From Ceratopteris richardii (Eukaryota; Streptophyta; Polypodiopsida; Polypodiales; Pteridaceae): DNA of 64,000 nucleotides. Both the position numbers and the translations under genes were made by a program. The DNA lies in NCBI GenBank assembly GCA_020310875.1, contig CM035422.1:54320894-54384893 (forward strand). Reading direction: 5' to 3'. The notes beneath the pieces were generated by a model, which was given only the letters and a program-made list of their open reading frames with translations, did no database searches and was not told where the DNA came from. Position 1 is the first letter of the stretch, and every line of letters begins with the position of its first letter. Below are positions 1-9,425 of this stretch, one piece after another.

Positions 1-1496
1 CTTTTCGTTTGGACATCTAGATTGAGTATGGCCAAAGCCATGGCATTTCCAACACTGAATTGGACCATCTCTCCTTTGATCACGTGCGACTCCTCTCGGA
101 TAGTCTCCTCCCTGACCCTGAGCACCATATCCATAAGTTTGTCTGTTTTCCCAATGAGATGTAGGTGGGACACTTTGAGCAGGCAATCCCATGTAAGACC
201 TTTCTCTTGTATCTCCCGATTTCATGGTCCGTTCTTCATAGGCCCTCTTGTTGTAACATTGGTCTTCCGTGTGATTTGTCCTTCCATAAAAAGTGCAACG
301 CATTCTAGGTGGCGATCTATCTGTGAATACTCTCGAGACTGTAGGACATTCTGAAGCCAGATGGCCGTAACCATGGCACTTTCCACACCATGTATTCGAT
401 TTAAACACTTCGTTGGGGTTTGTAGTTGCCTCTTGTTTTACTGTGTAAGTTTCCTAGGTCATTGTGACAGCTTTTATAGCTTGTGTGACCAACTCCAATA
501 TTCGTTCTTCAGTCAGCGCAGGCTTCACCTTGCCTGGCGTGCTAGTGGAAGCTACAAAATATGGGGTCGTCAATGTGGGACTTCCTTGGCTAGGATCTTT
601 CATCGATATCTTTCCTTGGCCTCCCATTGGCTCGTATAAGATCTCAATCTTCCTTTGTTGACATAATTGTACTTCCTCCCAAAGCCTTGCTTGTTCCTTA
701 GCATCTATTAAAGTTGCAGGTCTTGTCAGGCTGATATGCTGTTGCACCGTAGGATCTCTCAATCCGGCAATGAATCTTCTCTTCAATGTCTCATCGTTCG
801 GGGCATTCACACCCATCTTTCTTACCAAGGTTTCCATTCTCTGAATGTCTCATCGTTCGGGGCATTCGCGCCCATCTTTCTTACCAAGGTTTCCATTCTC
901 TGAATGTAGTTATCAATGCTCTCATTAACTCCCTGTCGCAGGTAATCCATCTGTTGGGCCAATCTATCTTGGAAGCCTTGTTGTCGAAACTTTGCCAAGA
1001 AGGCATCCTTGAGCATCTGATAAGTTCCACGCTCTTGTGGTGTCAAATTCCCATACCAATTGGCTGCCTCATCACAGAGAGTAGACTGAAAAATCCTCAA
1101 TCTTTGACCCCCGTCAACTACCTCGTTGGCCTCGCAAGTAACTTCAAATAGTTGGATAAAACTATCTGGATCCTCGTCCCAAGCACCTGAAAACTTGGTG
1201 AAGTCCCCCAAATGAACTGAAATCCGCTGAGCCATCTCAAACAGAGGTGTGATGTCAATATCACTTCGATCCCAGAAATTTAGTGCACGCGGCCTCAGGA
1301 TCCCTCCTTCAAACTTTTGCACTTGATTCGCAACTCTCCCATGGGAGTACATGTTTTTGGCAGATTTCTTCGAGCTAGTCGAGGTCGACTCACCTTGCGA
1401 CTCCCACCTCTTCCTTTCTCTTTCAAGGGCTCTTCTCTGAGCGCGTTCCTCTCTTTGCATTTGTGTTGGTCCTGAGGATGAGCTCCCCTCGCTCAT
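1..1496 (-). pseudogene. Ty3/gypsy gag, 3' part cut by the window edge
   Basis: Gag polyprotein that would package the element RNA. The start codon is at 1496. A retrotransposon-gag domain follows, with AANWYGNL- and FLAKFRQQGF-like blocks at about 880-1250. Three CCHC zinc knuckles lie near 346-387, 256-298 and 13-53. The first and third have all four ligands (CGKC...H...C and CWKC...H...C), while the second has Tyr in place of its second Cys. A 59-bp tandem duplication at 785-902 shifts the frame. After it the second frame runs 837-454, meets one in-frame TAG at 454-456, and then stays open to base 1. Protease and pol would lie left of the window. Family membership is secure from the gag and knuckle pattern; the lineage is not resolved. 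Confidence 0.85.
785..902. repeat. 59-bp tandem duplication inside gag
   Basis: Two adjacent copies of the same 59-bp segment, beginning AATGTCTCATCGTTCGGGGC at 785 and again at 844, differ at about two bases. Because 59 is not a multiple of three, the duplication breaks the gag reading frame: the same METLVRKMG block is read once in each of two frames. Confidence 0.93.
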
Positions 1497-2100
1497 GTAC
1501 TAGATCTGGGGTCCGCAAGCTCGGCCAACATGTGGCGCTAGGAGAACCTATGGCACTTTCTTATAGAGATGTGCCAAGCTATTCCTTGCAAACGCACCAA
1601 AAATGGTAGGTTCTATACCCCAGGAGAAAATGCCTTACAGGAACTTGTACCTTGCTAAATTTATTTGTGCTCTTTCCCTTTTCTCACTTCAAATCCACAT
1701 TTGCATCCAAATATAGTTGTGAAGTGGGAGGGATGGGAACCAGAATTTCATGCACACAAGGACCCAATCTCCAAGGATCACTTCTCACAATTTCGCTCCC
1801 CACTCTCTCTACTCCTTATTCATACGCACTTCTCATGCACAAACAGTCTCTTGCACTTTTTTCCCATGCTCTTACACACTCTATTACTTCCTCGAACAAG
1901 CCCACCGATGCTACATTGCTTACTATTGATCTTTGCTCTACTTTCCACACCCACATGACCACACGTATACGCACTTACCCCCACTCTCTTTCACTTACAA
2001 CTATTCACTCCCCCACTCACAAACAGACACTTATCCACTCTTTTCTCTCGTACTCACCCTCCGTCACTCTCACTCGAGTATTCATAACTGCCTTGATGCA
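1497..2100. other. Untranslated leader and possible 5' LTR of the left gypsy element
   Basis: No coding signal is recognised. Read on the minus strand, this lies directly upstream of the gag start, so it should hold leader and LTR. A possible LTR would run from about 1529 (TGTGGCGCTAGG on the plus strand) to about 2100 (GATGCA), where copia gag sequence begins abruptly. The plus strand is rich in CACTC and CTCAC runs, which create long but meaningless Ser/Thr/His-rich frames. No second LTR copy is in the window, so the boundaries are guesses. Confidence 0.3.
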
Positions 2101-2165
2101 TAGTGCGAGTGCAAATCTTGAACAGTTTGGTCACATTGTACGAGACCAATACAAAGGCATGAAAA

Positions 2166-2717
2166 TTGCAACTCAAGAACGAGTTGTATACATTGGAGAA
2201 AAAGAGCATGTTAGTAAGTGACTACACTCTGAAAATCAAAAGCATATGTGAGTCACTTGCATCTATTGGCGTGAATGTAGATGATGATGATAAGGTGGAA
2301 GTGTGCCTTCATGTTTTAGGAGCTGCATATAAGCAGTTCAGAACTTCTATACAGACCAAGGAAAATATTCCGAATTTCGCTAATCTGGTATCTATGTTGA
2401 TTATTGAAGAAAAGAATCTTGGTGAGGATTCAAACTCCCAAGGAAAATCTAGTTATGAGCACGTATTCTACTCTATTAGAGGAAGAGGCAGAGGTAGAGG
2501 TTTCGGAAGTGGAAGAGCAAACAATAACCAAGACCAAAGTCAACAACAGAATCATGTAGGAGGAAGAGGACAGTTTCGAGGTAGGGGGAGGCAAAGAGGC
2601 CGCAAAAATTTCCAAAGAAATGATTCAGGTAATGATAGTAAAGGATGCTGGAATTGTGGTAAACTTGGACATTTTGAACTTGATTGCAGGTTGAAGAATC
2701 AAAAAAACAAAAGGTAG
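2166..2717 (+). pseudogene. Copia A gag (C-terminal part)
   Basis: Nucleocapsid-like half of a copia Gag of the UBN2 type (TLKIKSICESLASIGV near the start, then LHVLGAAYKQFRTSI). A stretch rich in Arg and Gly (GRGRGRGFGSGR, GGRGQFRGRGRQRGR) follows and is likely RNA-binding. One intact CCHC knuckle, CWNCGKLGHFELDC, lies near 2648-2690. The N-terminal half is lost with the 5' truncation, and the first ATG used here is internal to the original protein. Confidence 0.85.
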
Positions 2718-2759
2718 CAAAACAACTATGCATCCACAAGTGCAGATGATTCAGAGAAG

Positions 2760-4052
2760 TTGTTCATGGTTCAACATCACATGATGAATACGATGTCTGC
2801 TGGTGTTTCAACATCGAATGATAATGTTCGTTATGTTGATTCACGTGCTTCAAATCACATGACCAGTCATGTGGAATGGTTTAGTACTTTGCAGAAATTG
2901 CCAGTTCCTCGATATGTTGAAACAGTTAATGATACATCACACACTATCGAGCATACAGGAAAGATAGTACTCTCTATGGAGGACGGGAAGGTAAAAGACC
3001 TTGCTGATGTGCTGCATGTTCCAAATATAACAAAGAATCTAGTTTCTATTGGATAAATGGTTGACCAGGGATTACAAGTCAGGTTCAATGCTGATGGGTT
3101 ATATGTAGAAGAATACAAACGGGATGGAAGATTGTTTTCCAAAGCAAACAAAGTGGGTAGGATGTTCACCTTAAATGTGAAAATCCCTGAAATGAATACA
3201 ACCATGTTTGCAAAAGGTGCAGGAGTTATTGCTGATATAGAGATCTGGCACAAACAAATTGGACATGCAAACTTGCAAAGGCTAAAATTGATGCAGTCAA
3301 AGGAGATTGTCCATGGACTACCAAATTTCAAGGTTGCAGAGATGCAAAAGGTATGTGCAGCATGCCAATTTGGTAAGCACTCAAGATCATCATTTTCGGA
3401 TGACAAGCAGGTTAGTGAGAATGTGCTAGAAATAGTACATACAGATGTTTGGGGTCCTACAAAGACCACATCTATTACTGGTTGCAGGTTTTGTGTTACT
3501 TGCATTGATGATCATACACAAAAAGTGTGGGTCTATTTCATGAAAGAGAAGAGTGAGGTATTCACTCACTTTCAAAATTTTAAAGCTATGGTGGAAAAGC
3601 AAACATTGAGATCTGATGGAGAAGGTGAATACATGTCAAATGAGTTCAACAATTTTCTAAAAAATCATGGAATTCGATGTCAATTTTCATGCAGGTACAC
3701 ACCACAATAGAATGGCATTGTTGAATGCAAAAATAGACATATTGCAGAAATAGCAAGAGCCTTGATGGGTGAGAAGAATATGCCTCATTGTTATTGGGCA
3801 AAAGTCGTGCATATGGCTGTATACATCATGAACAGAACTCCAATTGTTGCTTTATATCAAGTTACACCTAGAGAGAAGTTCACAGGTAAAAAGCCAAACT
3901 TATCACATATGAAAGTTTTTTGTTGTATTGCATATGTACATGTTCCAGATAAGTTGAGGACGAAGCTTGATCCAAAAGCAAAAAAATGTGTCTTCATTGG
4001 ATATTCCCTTGAGCAAACGGGATGTAAATGTTATAGCTCACTCACACGATAG
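2760..4052 (+). pseudogene. Copia A protease and integrase
   Basis: The retropepsin signature is VDSRASNHM at about 2836-2862, where the usual Gly after Asp-Ser is Arg, so the protease is predicted dead. LADVLHVPNITKNLVSIG follows and ends at a TAA (3054-3056). The next frame carries the GAG-pre-integrase zinc region (HKQIGHANL...CAACQFGKHSRSSF). The integrase core has its first acidic residue in HTDVWGP, the second in RSDGEGEYMS, and the Glu in NGIVECKN just after a TAG at 3708-3710. The copia-typical tail KKCVFIGYS near 4000 is present. Several segments are in different frames. Confidence 0.88.
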
Positions 4053-4589
4053 GTGAAGATGAGCAAATATGCATTATTTGATGAAATGTCAAGCTTCTAT
4101 GCAGATGCCAAAGAAGGACTGAATCTTGAACCAAATGACAAAGAAAATGCTGAAAAATCAAGTGCAAAATCTCAAGCTTTGGGTGGATGGGATGCATCAC
4201 CAAGCAATAGTTCCAACTCAAATCCATGGAGTGGAAGATTGCGTGGAAATTTTAGTCCAGCAAATTCATCTAATACATCCAAGAAAGGTAAAGAAAAACT
4301 TTCTGCTAGTCATAAAACATGTGCAACTTTTGAAGACGTTGATGGAGATTCAAGTGGTTCAAAAAAGAGTCTTGATGAGGAACTTGGATTGCCCTCTCTG
4401 AAGACTCCCAGAGTAAGAAAGGCACATGCAGATGACACAAGGAGAAGTGACCTAGGTCCAAGAAGATCTGGGAGGATACGGAATTCAGTGCAACGATTGA
4501 CATATGATAGTTATATGGCTCGCCATTGTGCTTACATTACAAAGGTAATACAAGATGTTGAACCTTCTTGTTTTGAAGATGCAATGTAG
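4053..4589 (+). pseudogene. Copia A integrase-RT linker
   Basis: An open but low-complexity stretch rich in Ser, Asn, Lys and Asp, between the integrase end and the reverse transcriptase. It ends with RRSGRIRNSVQRLTYDSY, the basic block that normally precedes the RT domain in copia polyproteins. The block 'EDAM' at the end runs into the RT frame only after a shift near 4589. Confidence 0.7.
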
Positions 4590-5498
4590 ATTGGGAAAAA
4601 GCTATGGATGAAGAGATGACTTCACTTTATGGAAACAATACATGGAAGCTGGTTCCATTTCCACAAGGAAACAAACCCATAGGCTGCAAGTGGGTTTACA
4701 AGGTAAAGCACAATGTTGATGGTAGCATAGCCAGGTATAAACCACGTTTAGTAGCAAAAGGATATGCACAGACTTATGTCATTGAAACATTCAGCCATGT
4801 AGCTAAAATGTCTACTGTCACAACACTTGTTGCATTAGCTACAGCAAAAGGATGGAATTTGCATCAGATGGATGTGAAGAATGCTTTCTTACATGGTGAG
4901 TTACAGGAAGAAGTATACATGGACCAGACACAAGGATAGAAGATTTAAAGCATCCAGAATATGTTTGCAGATTGCAAAATGCTTTGTATGGGCTGAAGCA
5001 AGCTCCTCCTGCATGGCATGCAAGGATTGCTAATTACTTAACCAGCATTGGGTTTTCTATGTGTGATGCAGATCATTCACTATATGCAAGAAAGGGTGAT
5101 AATGGCATCATGATTGTGGCTATTTATGTTGATGACTTGATTGTAGGTTGTGATAATGAAGAAAGCATCAAAAGGTAAAGCAACTTCCTATGCAGGAATT
5201 CGACATGAAAGATCTTGGTGTGCTACGCTATTTCTTGGGCATTGAGTTTATACATATAGAAACAGGTATATGGATGTCACAAAGGCAATATGGCTTGAGT
5301 ATGCTGCAAACGTATGGTATGGCTGACTGTAAGACAATTTCTATGCCATTAGATCAAAATTTGAAGTTAGATACTATATCAGGTGAAGCATTGGAAAATG
5401 CTACTATGTATAGGAAAATTGTGGGAAGTTTGATATATCTCACAATTACAAGGCATGATCTTAGCTACACTGTTGGACTTGAAAGTCAATTTATGTAG
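4590..5498 (+). pseudogene. Copia A reverse transcriptase
   Basis: The RT domain starts with an AM-EEM-SL--N-TWKLVPFP block, then CKWVYKVKHNVDGSIARYKPRLVAKGYAQ and QMDVKNAFLHGELQEEVYM. The catalytic YVDDL motif is intact at about 5126-5140. Breaks are a TAG at about 4937-4939, a frameshift near 5176-5190, and a TAG at 5496-5498. NALYGLKQAPPAWHARI confirms the copia family. Confidence 0.9.
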
Positions 5499-6085
5499 GT
5501 TCCCAAGAAGCCACATTTGGATGCTCTGAGGTGCACTCTATGTTATGTGAGTGCTACTTTGGATTATCCATTATTTTATGAAGCTGGTATAGATTTGTAG
5601 GTTCATGGATACACCGATGCAAATTGGGTTGGTAGCATTCCAGATAGAAGATCTACTAGTGGCTTTCTATTCTCACTTGGGAGTGCAGCTATTAGATGGA
5701 GTAGCAAGAAGCAACCCACTGTTGCTTTGTTGAGTACATAGGCTGAGTATAGAGGTGCTGCAATGGCAGCATGTGAGGCATCATGGCTCGAGATGCTACT
5801 TGTAGATTTAGGTGTGGAAGTGCAAAAGCCTATCACTATCTATTGTGATAATCTTAGTAGTATATAGTTAGCATGGAACCTTGTTATTCATGCTAGAACA
5901 AAGCATATCAAGGTACATTATCACTTCATCAGAGAGAAGGTATTAGCAAGTGATATTGATCTTGTTTATTTGAGAACAGATTAGTAGGTTGCTGATATTT
6001 TCACTAAAGCACTTGGAGCAGCGAAGCTGAAGAAGTTTCGAAAGATGCTTGGATTAGAGGACATGACATTGAGCTTGAGAGGGAT
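5499..6085 (+). pseudogene. Copia A RNase H and polypurine tract
   Basis: Copia RNase H blocks can be read in one frame: GYTDANWVGSIPDRRSTSG, SSKKQPTVALLST, YRGAAMAACEASWLEMLL, IYCDNLSSI, ARTKHIKVHYHFIREKV and VADIFTKALG. In-frame stops lie at 5598-5600, 5739-5741, 5865-5867 and the pair 5982-5987. All are TAG, most at positions that are Gln in relatives. The short purine-rich run GAGAGGGAT directly before the LTR is the polypurine tract. Confidence 0.88.
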
Positions 6086-6472
6086 TGTTGAGATATCAAG
6101 CTCAACATGTGATGATCCCGGATGACGCATATCAGTTTTTTGTTTCTTTAACATGTATAATGGTCACACCGGTATATGTCAGGGATACTTCATTGAGCTG
6201 TACTAGATTTATCTACCGAGAGTGATGGCACATTTGTTTCTTGCCAGCTCACTCATTTGCGGACATTAGGTTTTTCCTTATGTACTGGTCTTTATATATT
6301 GCACTTGTTGTATTCTTGTTTTTAGGTCATTCTTGTACATTCCTTTTTATGTAATAGAAGAAGAAGAAGAAAAAGATCATTCTTCCTTGCCTCAATCTAA
6401 GTGTGTGTTTCTCTTTGATTGTGAGTGTGTGTGTGAGCTCTCTTCCTTATCTCCTTCCTCATGACATAAACA
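6086..6472 (+). repeat. Copia A 3' LTR
   Basis: It begins TGTTGAGATATCAAG directly after the polypurine tract and ends near ATGACATAAACA. A TATA-like TTTATATATTG lies near 6291, and a (GAA)n-rich purine run near 6357-6376. With no 5' partner, the right end is estimated from the TG...CA rule. Confidence 0.7.
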
Positions 6473-6475
6473 ACC

Positions 6476-7295
6476 CATTAAGAAGGTTGGTTTGAGAAGA
6501 GTGGTGTTTGAGGATACTAGTCCTCCACTTAGCATGTATAAGAATGTTACACATAGAAATGTTCAGGAGAATGTCCACTCAAATCAAAATGCAAATGTTC
6601 TTGATCAACAACTTTTGAGACATTCTACACGTGTCTCACATCCACCCGATAGATATGTTCCAGGTTTGGATTTTTTTATGCTAACAAATGCTCGTGAGCC
6701 TTCTTGCTACAAAGAGGCTACGCAGATAGAGGATCATGTAAAGTGGAAGAGTGCCATGAAGAGTGAATTGGATTCTATTCACAAGAATGATACTTAGGAT
6801 TTAGTACCCATGCCAAAGGGAAAGATAACTTTACCATGTAAAGGGGTATATAAGCTAAAATTCATATCATATAGTGCTTCTCCAATGTACGAAGAATGAT
6901 TAATTGTTGATATTGGGTAAATCTTCCCTCCAGTGATCAAGATGACTACATTGCACATGTTGCTTGGATTCATTGCAATGGACTTATAGCTAGTCTAAAT
7001 GAATGTGAAAATTGCTTTCTTGCATGGAAATCTTACAGATGAGATCTATATGGAACAACCAAAGGATTATGTAGTTCCTTGCAAAGAAAGTCTAGTTTGT
7101 AGCTAAAGAAGTGCTTATATGGACTTGAACAATCCCTTAGACAATGGTACCAAAATATTGATGCTTTTATGAAGTCTCAATGCTATTCTCAAATCAATGA
7201 GGATCATTGTCTCTACACAGAATGGCAATTTAATATGCTTGATACTATGTTGATGATATGTTGATTGTTGGGAAGTCCTTTGGTGACTTGGCATT
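6476..7295 (+). pseudogene. Copia B fragment: linker and N-terminal RT
   Basis: A different copia family. The linker block RHSTRVSHPPDRYVPG at about 6628-6680 is followed by the RT start (AMKSELDSIHKNDT, then TAG where Trp is expected, then LVPMPKGK). In shifting frames come VKIAFLHGNLTDEIYMEQPKDYVVPCKES and a CLYGLEQS-RQWYQ block. The copy stops at about 7285-7295, where a copia C LTR begins. No LTR of its own is visible. Confidence 0.8.
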
Positions 7296-7511
7296 GTATT
7301 TTAGGTAGTGATGTGTGTGAACACACTAGGAGTGTTGAGGCACTTTTTTCCCTCTTTAAGAGGTTTTTTCCCCCAGCTCGTATATACTACTAACGGGTTA
7401 CTTATCTTTGCACATTCTCGTGGTAATACATTTAGAATTGTGTGTTGAGCTCCAAGCTTCTTCTTCTTCCTTGTGCTATTTGCATGCTTTTGCAGGCCTC
7501 AAACTCTAGCA
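7296..7511 (+). repeat. Copia C (copy C1) 5' LTR
   Basis: Matches the 3' LTRs at 32988, 37741 and 42364 across nearly its whole length. It contains GTAGTGATGTGTGTGAACAC and the purine/pyrimidine block ending AAGCTTCTTCTTCTTCC. The first ~15 bases differ from the other copies, so the left end is worn or truncated. It ends CTCTAGCA, followed directly by a primer binding site. Confidence 0.85.
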
Positions 7512-7513
7512 AT

Positions 7514-7525
7514 TAGTATTAGAGT
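7514..7525 (+). other. Copia C primer binding site (initiator tRNA-Met type)
   Basis: TAGTATTAGAGT lies two bases after the LTR. It is three transitions away from the plant copia primer site TGGTATCAGAGC, which pairs with the 3' end of initiator tRNA-Met. All three differences are G to A or C to T, as expected for an old methylated copy. Confidence 0.8.
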
Positions 7526-7790
7526 AGGCCACTGCTTGATCTAGGGCATCGTAAACATCCCGCTGATCATAGTCTCAAAATCGCAAAAAAATTGGTGAGC
7601 ATACTCTTTGAATGCACTATCCTAGTGCTTGTGTAGGCTATTTCATCTTTTTGTGCCAAAGATATATACAATTTTTGGTTCGCCAATATAAGCACCTTGA
7701 AGTCTGCTACAGGTTTAGCACAACTCGAGAGTGTAGTTCTGTTCAACTTTTTGAGATGCAGTCATTTTCTGCATCAGGGTATTTTAGTCA

Positions 7791-8736
7791 ATGGCCATGG
7801 CTGAAAGCAGTGATGTATTCTGTATGTTGGCTATTTATGATAAGTTGGATGGAAGCAATCACCCATTATGGGCTTATATGATGCATCATGTATTGGTCAC
7901 AAAAGGACTGTGGAATATTGTGCAGGGTGTTGAAAAACATCCTATTACACCTACAAATGTAGGTACAAAAGGTGATGCAAATGGCATTGAAGATGGCGAT
8001 ATTCTACAGATTCCTGTTCGTGTTGTCGTTCCTATTGCACCTACTGCAAACCAAATTCATTGGGATGGTAGAGATGCTCAAACACATGCATTGATAGGCT
8101 TGTCTGTCAAACATGTCATTATTCCTCACATTCACTCTTGGAGACCAGCTAAGGATGCTTGGGATACACTTATCACTTTATACTAGGCAAGAATGAGGCT
8201 CGTGTTGCTTACCTCTGAAAACAGTTGGAGAGTGAGCACATGAATGAAGGTGATTCCATGGATACTTTTCTGACAAAGATCAAATATTTGAAGGAACAAT
8301 TGATTTCTACTGATGAAGTCTTACTTGAAAGTTCAGTTGTGCAGACTGTTCTAAATGGTCTTCTTGATTCATATTAGAGTTTTGCTTCGACTCTTCGTTT
8401 GATGATGAAAGGCAATCCAAATGCCTTATCATTTGAGGAGTTAGTCTCTGTTCTATTGCAGGAAGATCACTCTAGGCAGAACAGGTCCATTATTCTTGTT
8501 GCAGATCAAGCTTTCTTGACTAGTCAGAAGGGGAAAGGTAAATGGAGCTCTTCTATTAGTAAGAAAAAAATTGTTAATTCTGCACAATCAAAGAAGGATG
8601 ACAGAGATGAGAAGAAAACAAAAATGTAGAATTTTTTTGCAAATACTCTAAAGCAAATGATCATGTCATAAAAAGTTGTCCAAAATGGTTGCTAAAGAGG
8701 CAAAGAAAAAAGAGGCTGGAATGGTTGTTGCAGAGG
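7791..8736 (+). pseudogene. Copia C (C1) gag, interrupted by the outer gypsy element
   Basis: The start is MAMAESSDVFCML, followed by KLDGSNHPLWAYMMHHVLVT and KGLWNIVQGVEKH, the copia Gag N-terminus. The block WDGRDAQTHALIGLSVK is conserved with copy C2. Breaks are a TAG near 8184, a frameshift near 8210 and a TAG near 8376. The CCHC knuckle near 8640-8690 has lost its second Cys (CKYSKANDHVIKSC). The copy is cut at 8736 by the gypsy LTR and resumes at 28336. Confidence 0.88.
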
Positions 8737-9308
8737 TGTTAAACGTGCGTTGCCATCAGAGACGCGTTTAAGCTTCGTTCGGGTTCTTGGGAGTGGAAGG
8801 GGTCTGAATAATCAGAGGCCCCATACTTGATTTTCCCAATTAACCACTCACACCACAGTACCTTAATGTCTAAATCTCTGTTAATACGAATTAATCTCCA
8901 GACTTTGGTTCGTTCTCTCACCGTCTTACTATCTGTACTCAGACTATTGCTAGTTCTTCCACAACCTTACCGACTATGCTCTGGTCGATACGTTCTCAAC
9001 ACAGTGCCGAAACTATTCATTACCGTAATACAGACTCCCAAGTCTTACTTACTGAAACAACGTTAAACACAATTGAAGATAATCAAACAAAAGCGGAATA
9101 ACACAGTACTACTCAGAATTCTCCAACATAACACAACGGAAACTCCACAGAACGTATCGCCCAGACAGACAGTCTGGCGATTCTTCTGGTTGTTCCCGAA
9201 GCGTCCTTTCATTGATTTATAAATGGATACAACTCTATGCAACGACCTTTCCGTTCGTGCGGAATATGAAAAGAAAAAGCTTTACAATTGCCAATCCGAC
9301 GGCTTACA
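8737..9308 (-). repeat. Outer gypsy 3' LTR
   Basis: 572 bp, TGTTAAAC...GGCTTACA on the plus strand, paired with 27762-28335. A TTTATAAA core at about 9218 is the TATA candidate. It lies about 90 bp from the LTR start when read on the minus strand. Confidence 0.93.
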
Positions 9309-9425
9309 CTGGCACGCACGGTGGACTTGAACCCGCAGGTATACAAAATTTTATGGCTCATCAACTATACCTTGAAGATACATTGTTCTAGCTAATTTAA
9401 ACGTTATGGAAATTTTTTGCTTTAG
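9309..9425. other. Internal 3' end of the outer element, PBS-like sequence, no clear polypurine tract
   Basis: A purine-rich tract should abut the 3' LTR here on the minus strand, but none is seen. On the plus strand the LTR edge is followed by C and then TGGCACGCACGG and GGACTTGAACC. The reverse complement of the latter, GGTTCAAGTCC, matches the tRNA T-arm (B-box) consensus exactly and is followed by ...GTGCCA. It therefore resembles a tRNA 3' end. Confidence 0.5.

Larger units (their letters stand above)
2101..6472 (+). mobile_element. Ty1/copia element A, 5'-truncated, with 3' LTR
   Basis: Domain order gag, protease, integrase, reverse transcriptase, RNase H and then an LTR is the Ty1/copia order. 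The 5' LTR and the start of gag are missing: homology begins abruptly near 2101-2166, next to DNA of a different kind. The element is dead, with at least eight in-frame stops, several frameshifts and a damaged protease active site. Most stops sit at conserved glutamine positions and read TAG or TAA. It is followed at 6476 by a fragment of another copia family. Confidence 0.92.

Noticed and set aside
1652-2221. Open frame rich in Ser, Thr, His and Leu
   Set aside because: Made by CACTC/CTCAC-rich low-complexity DNA; no domain, and it runs across the junction into copia gag in the wrong frame.
9310-9345. Genuine tRNA gene on the minus strand
   Set aside because: Only the T-arm and acceptor 3' side resemble a tRNA; the T stem pairs at 3 of 5 positions and there is no D arm or anticodon arm.
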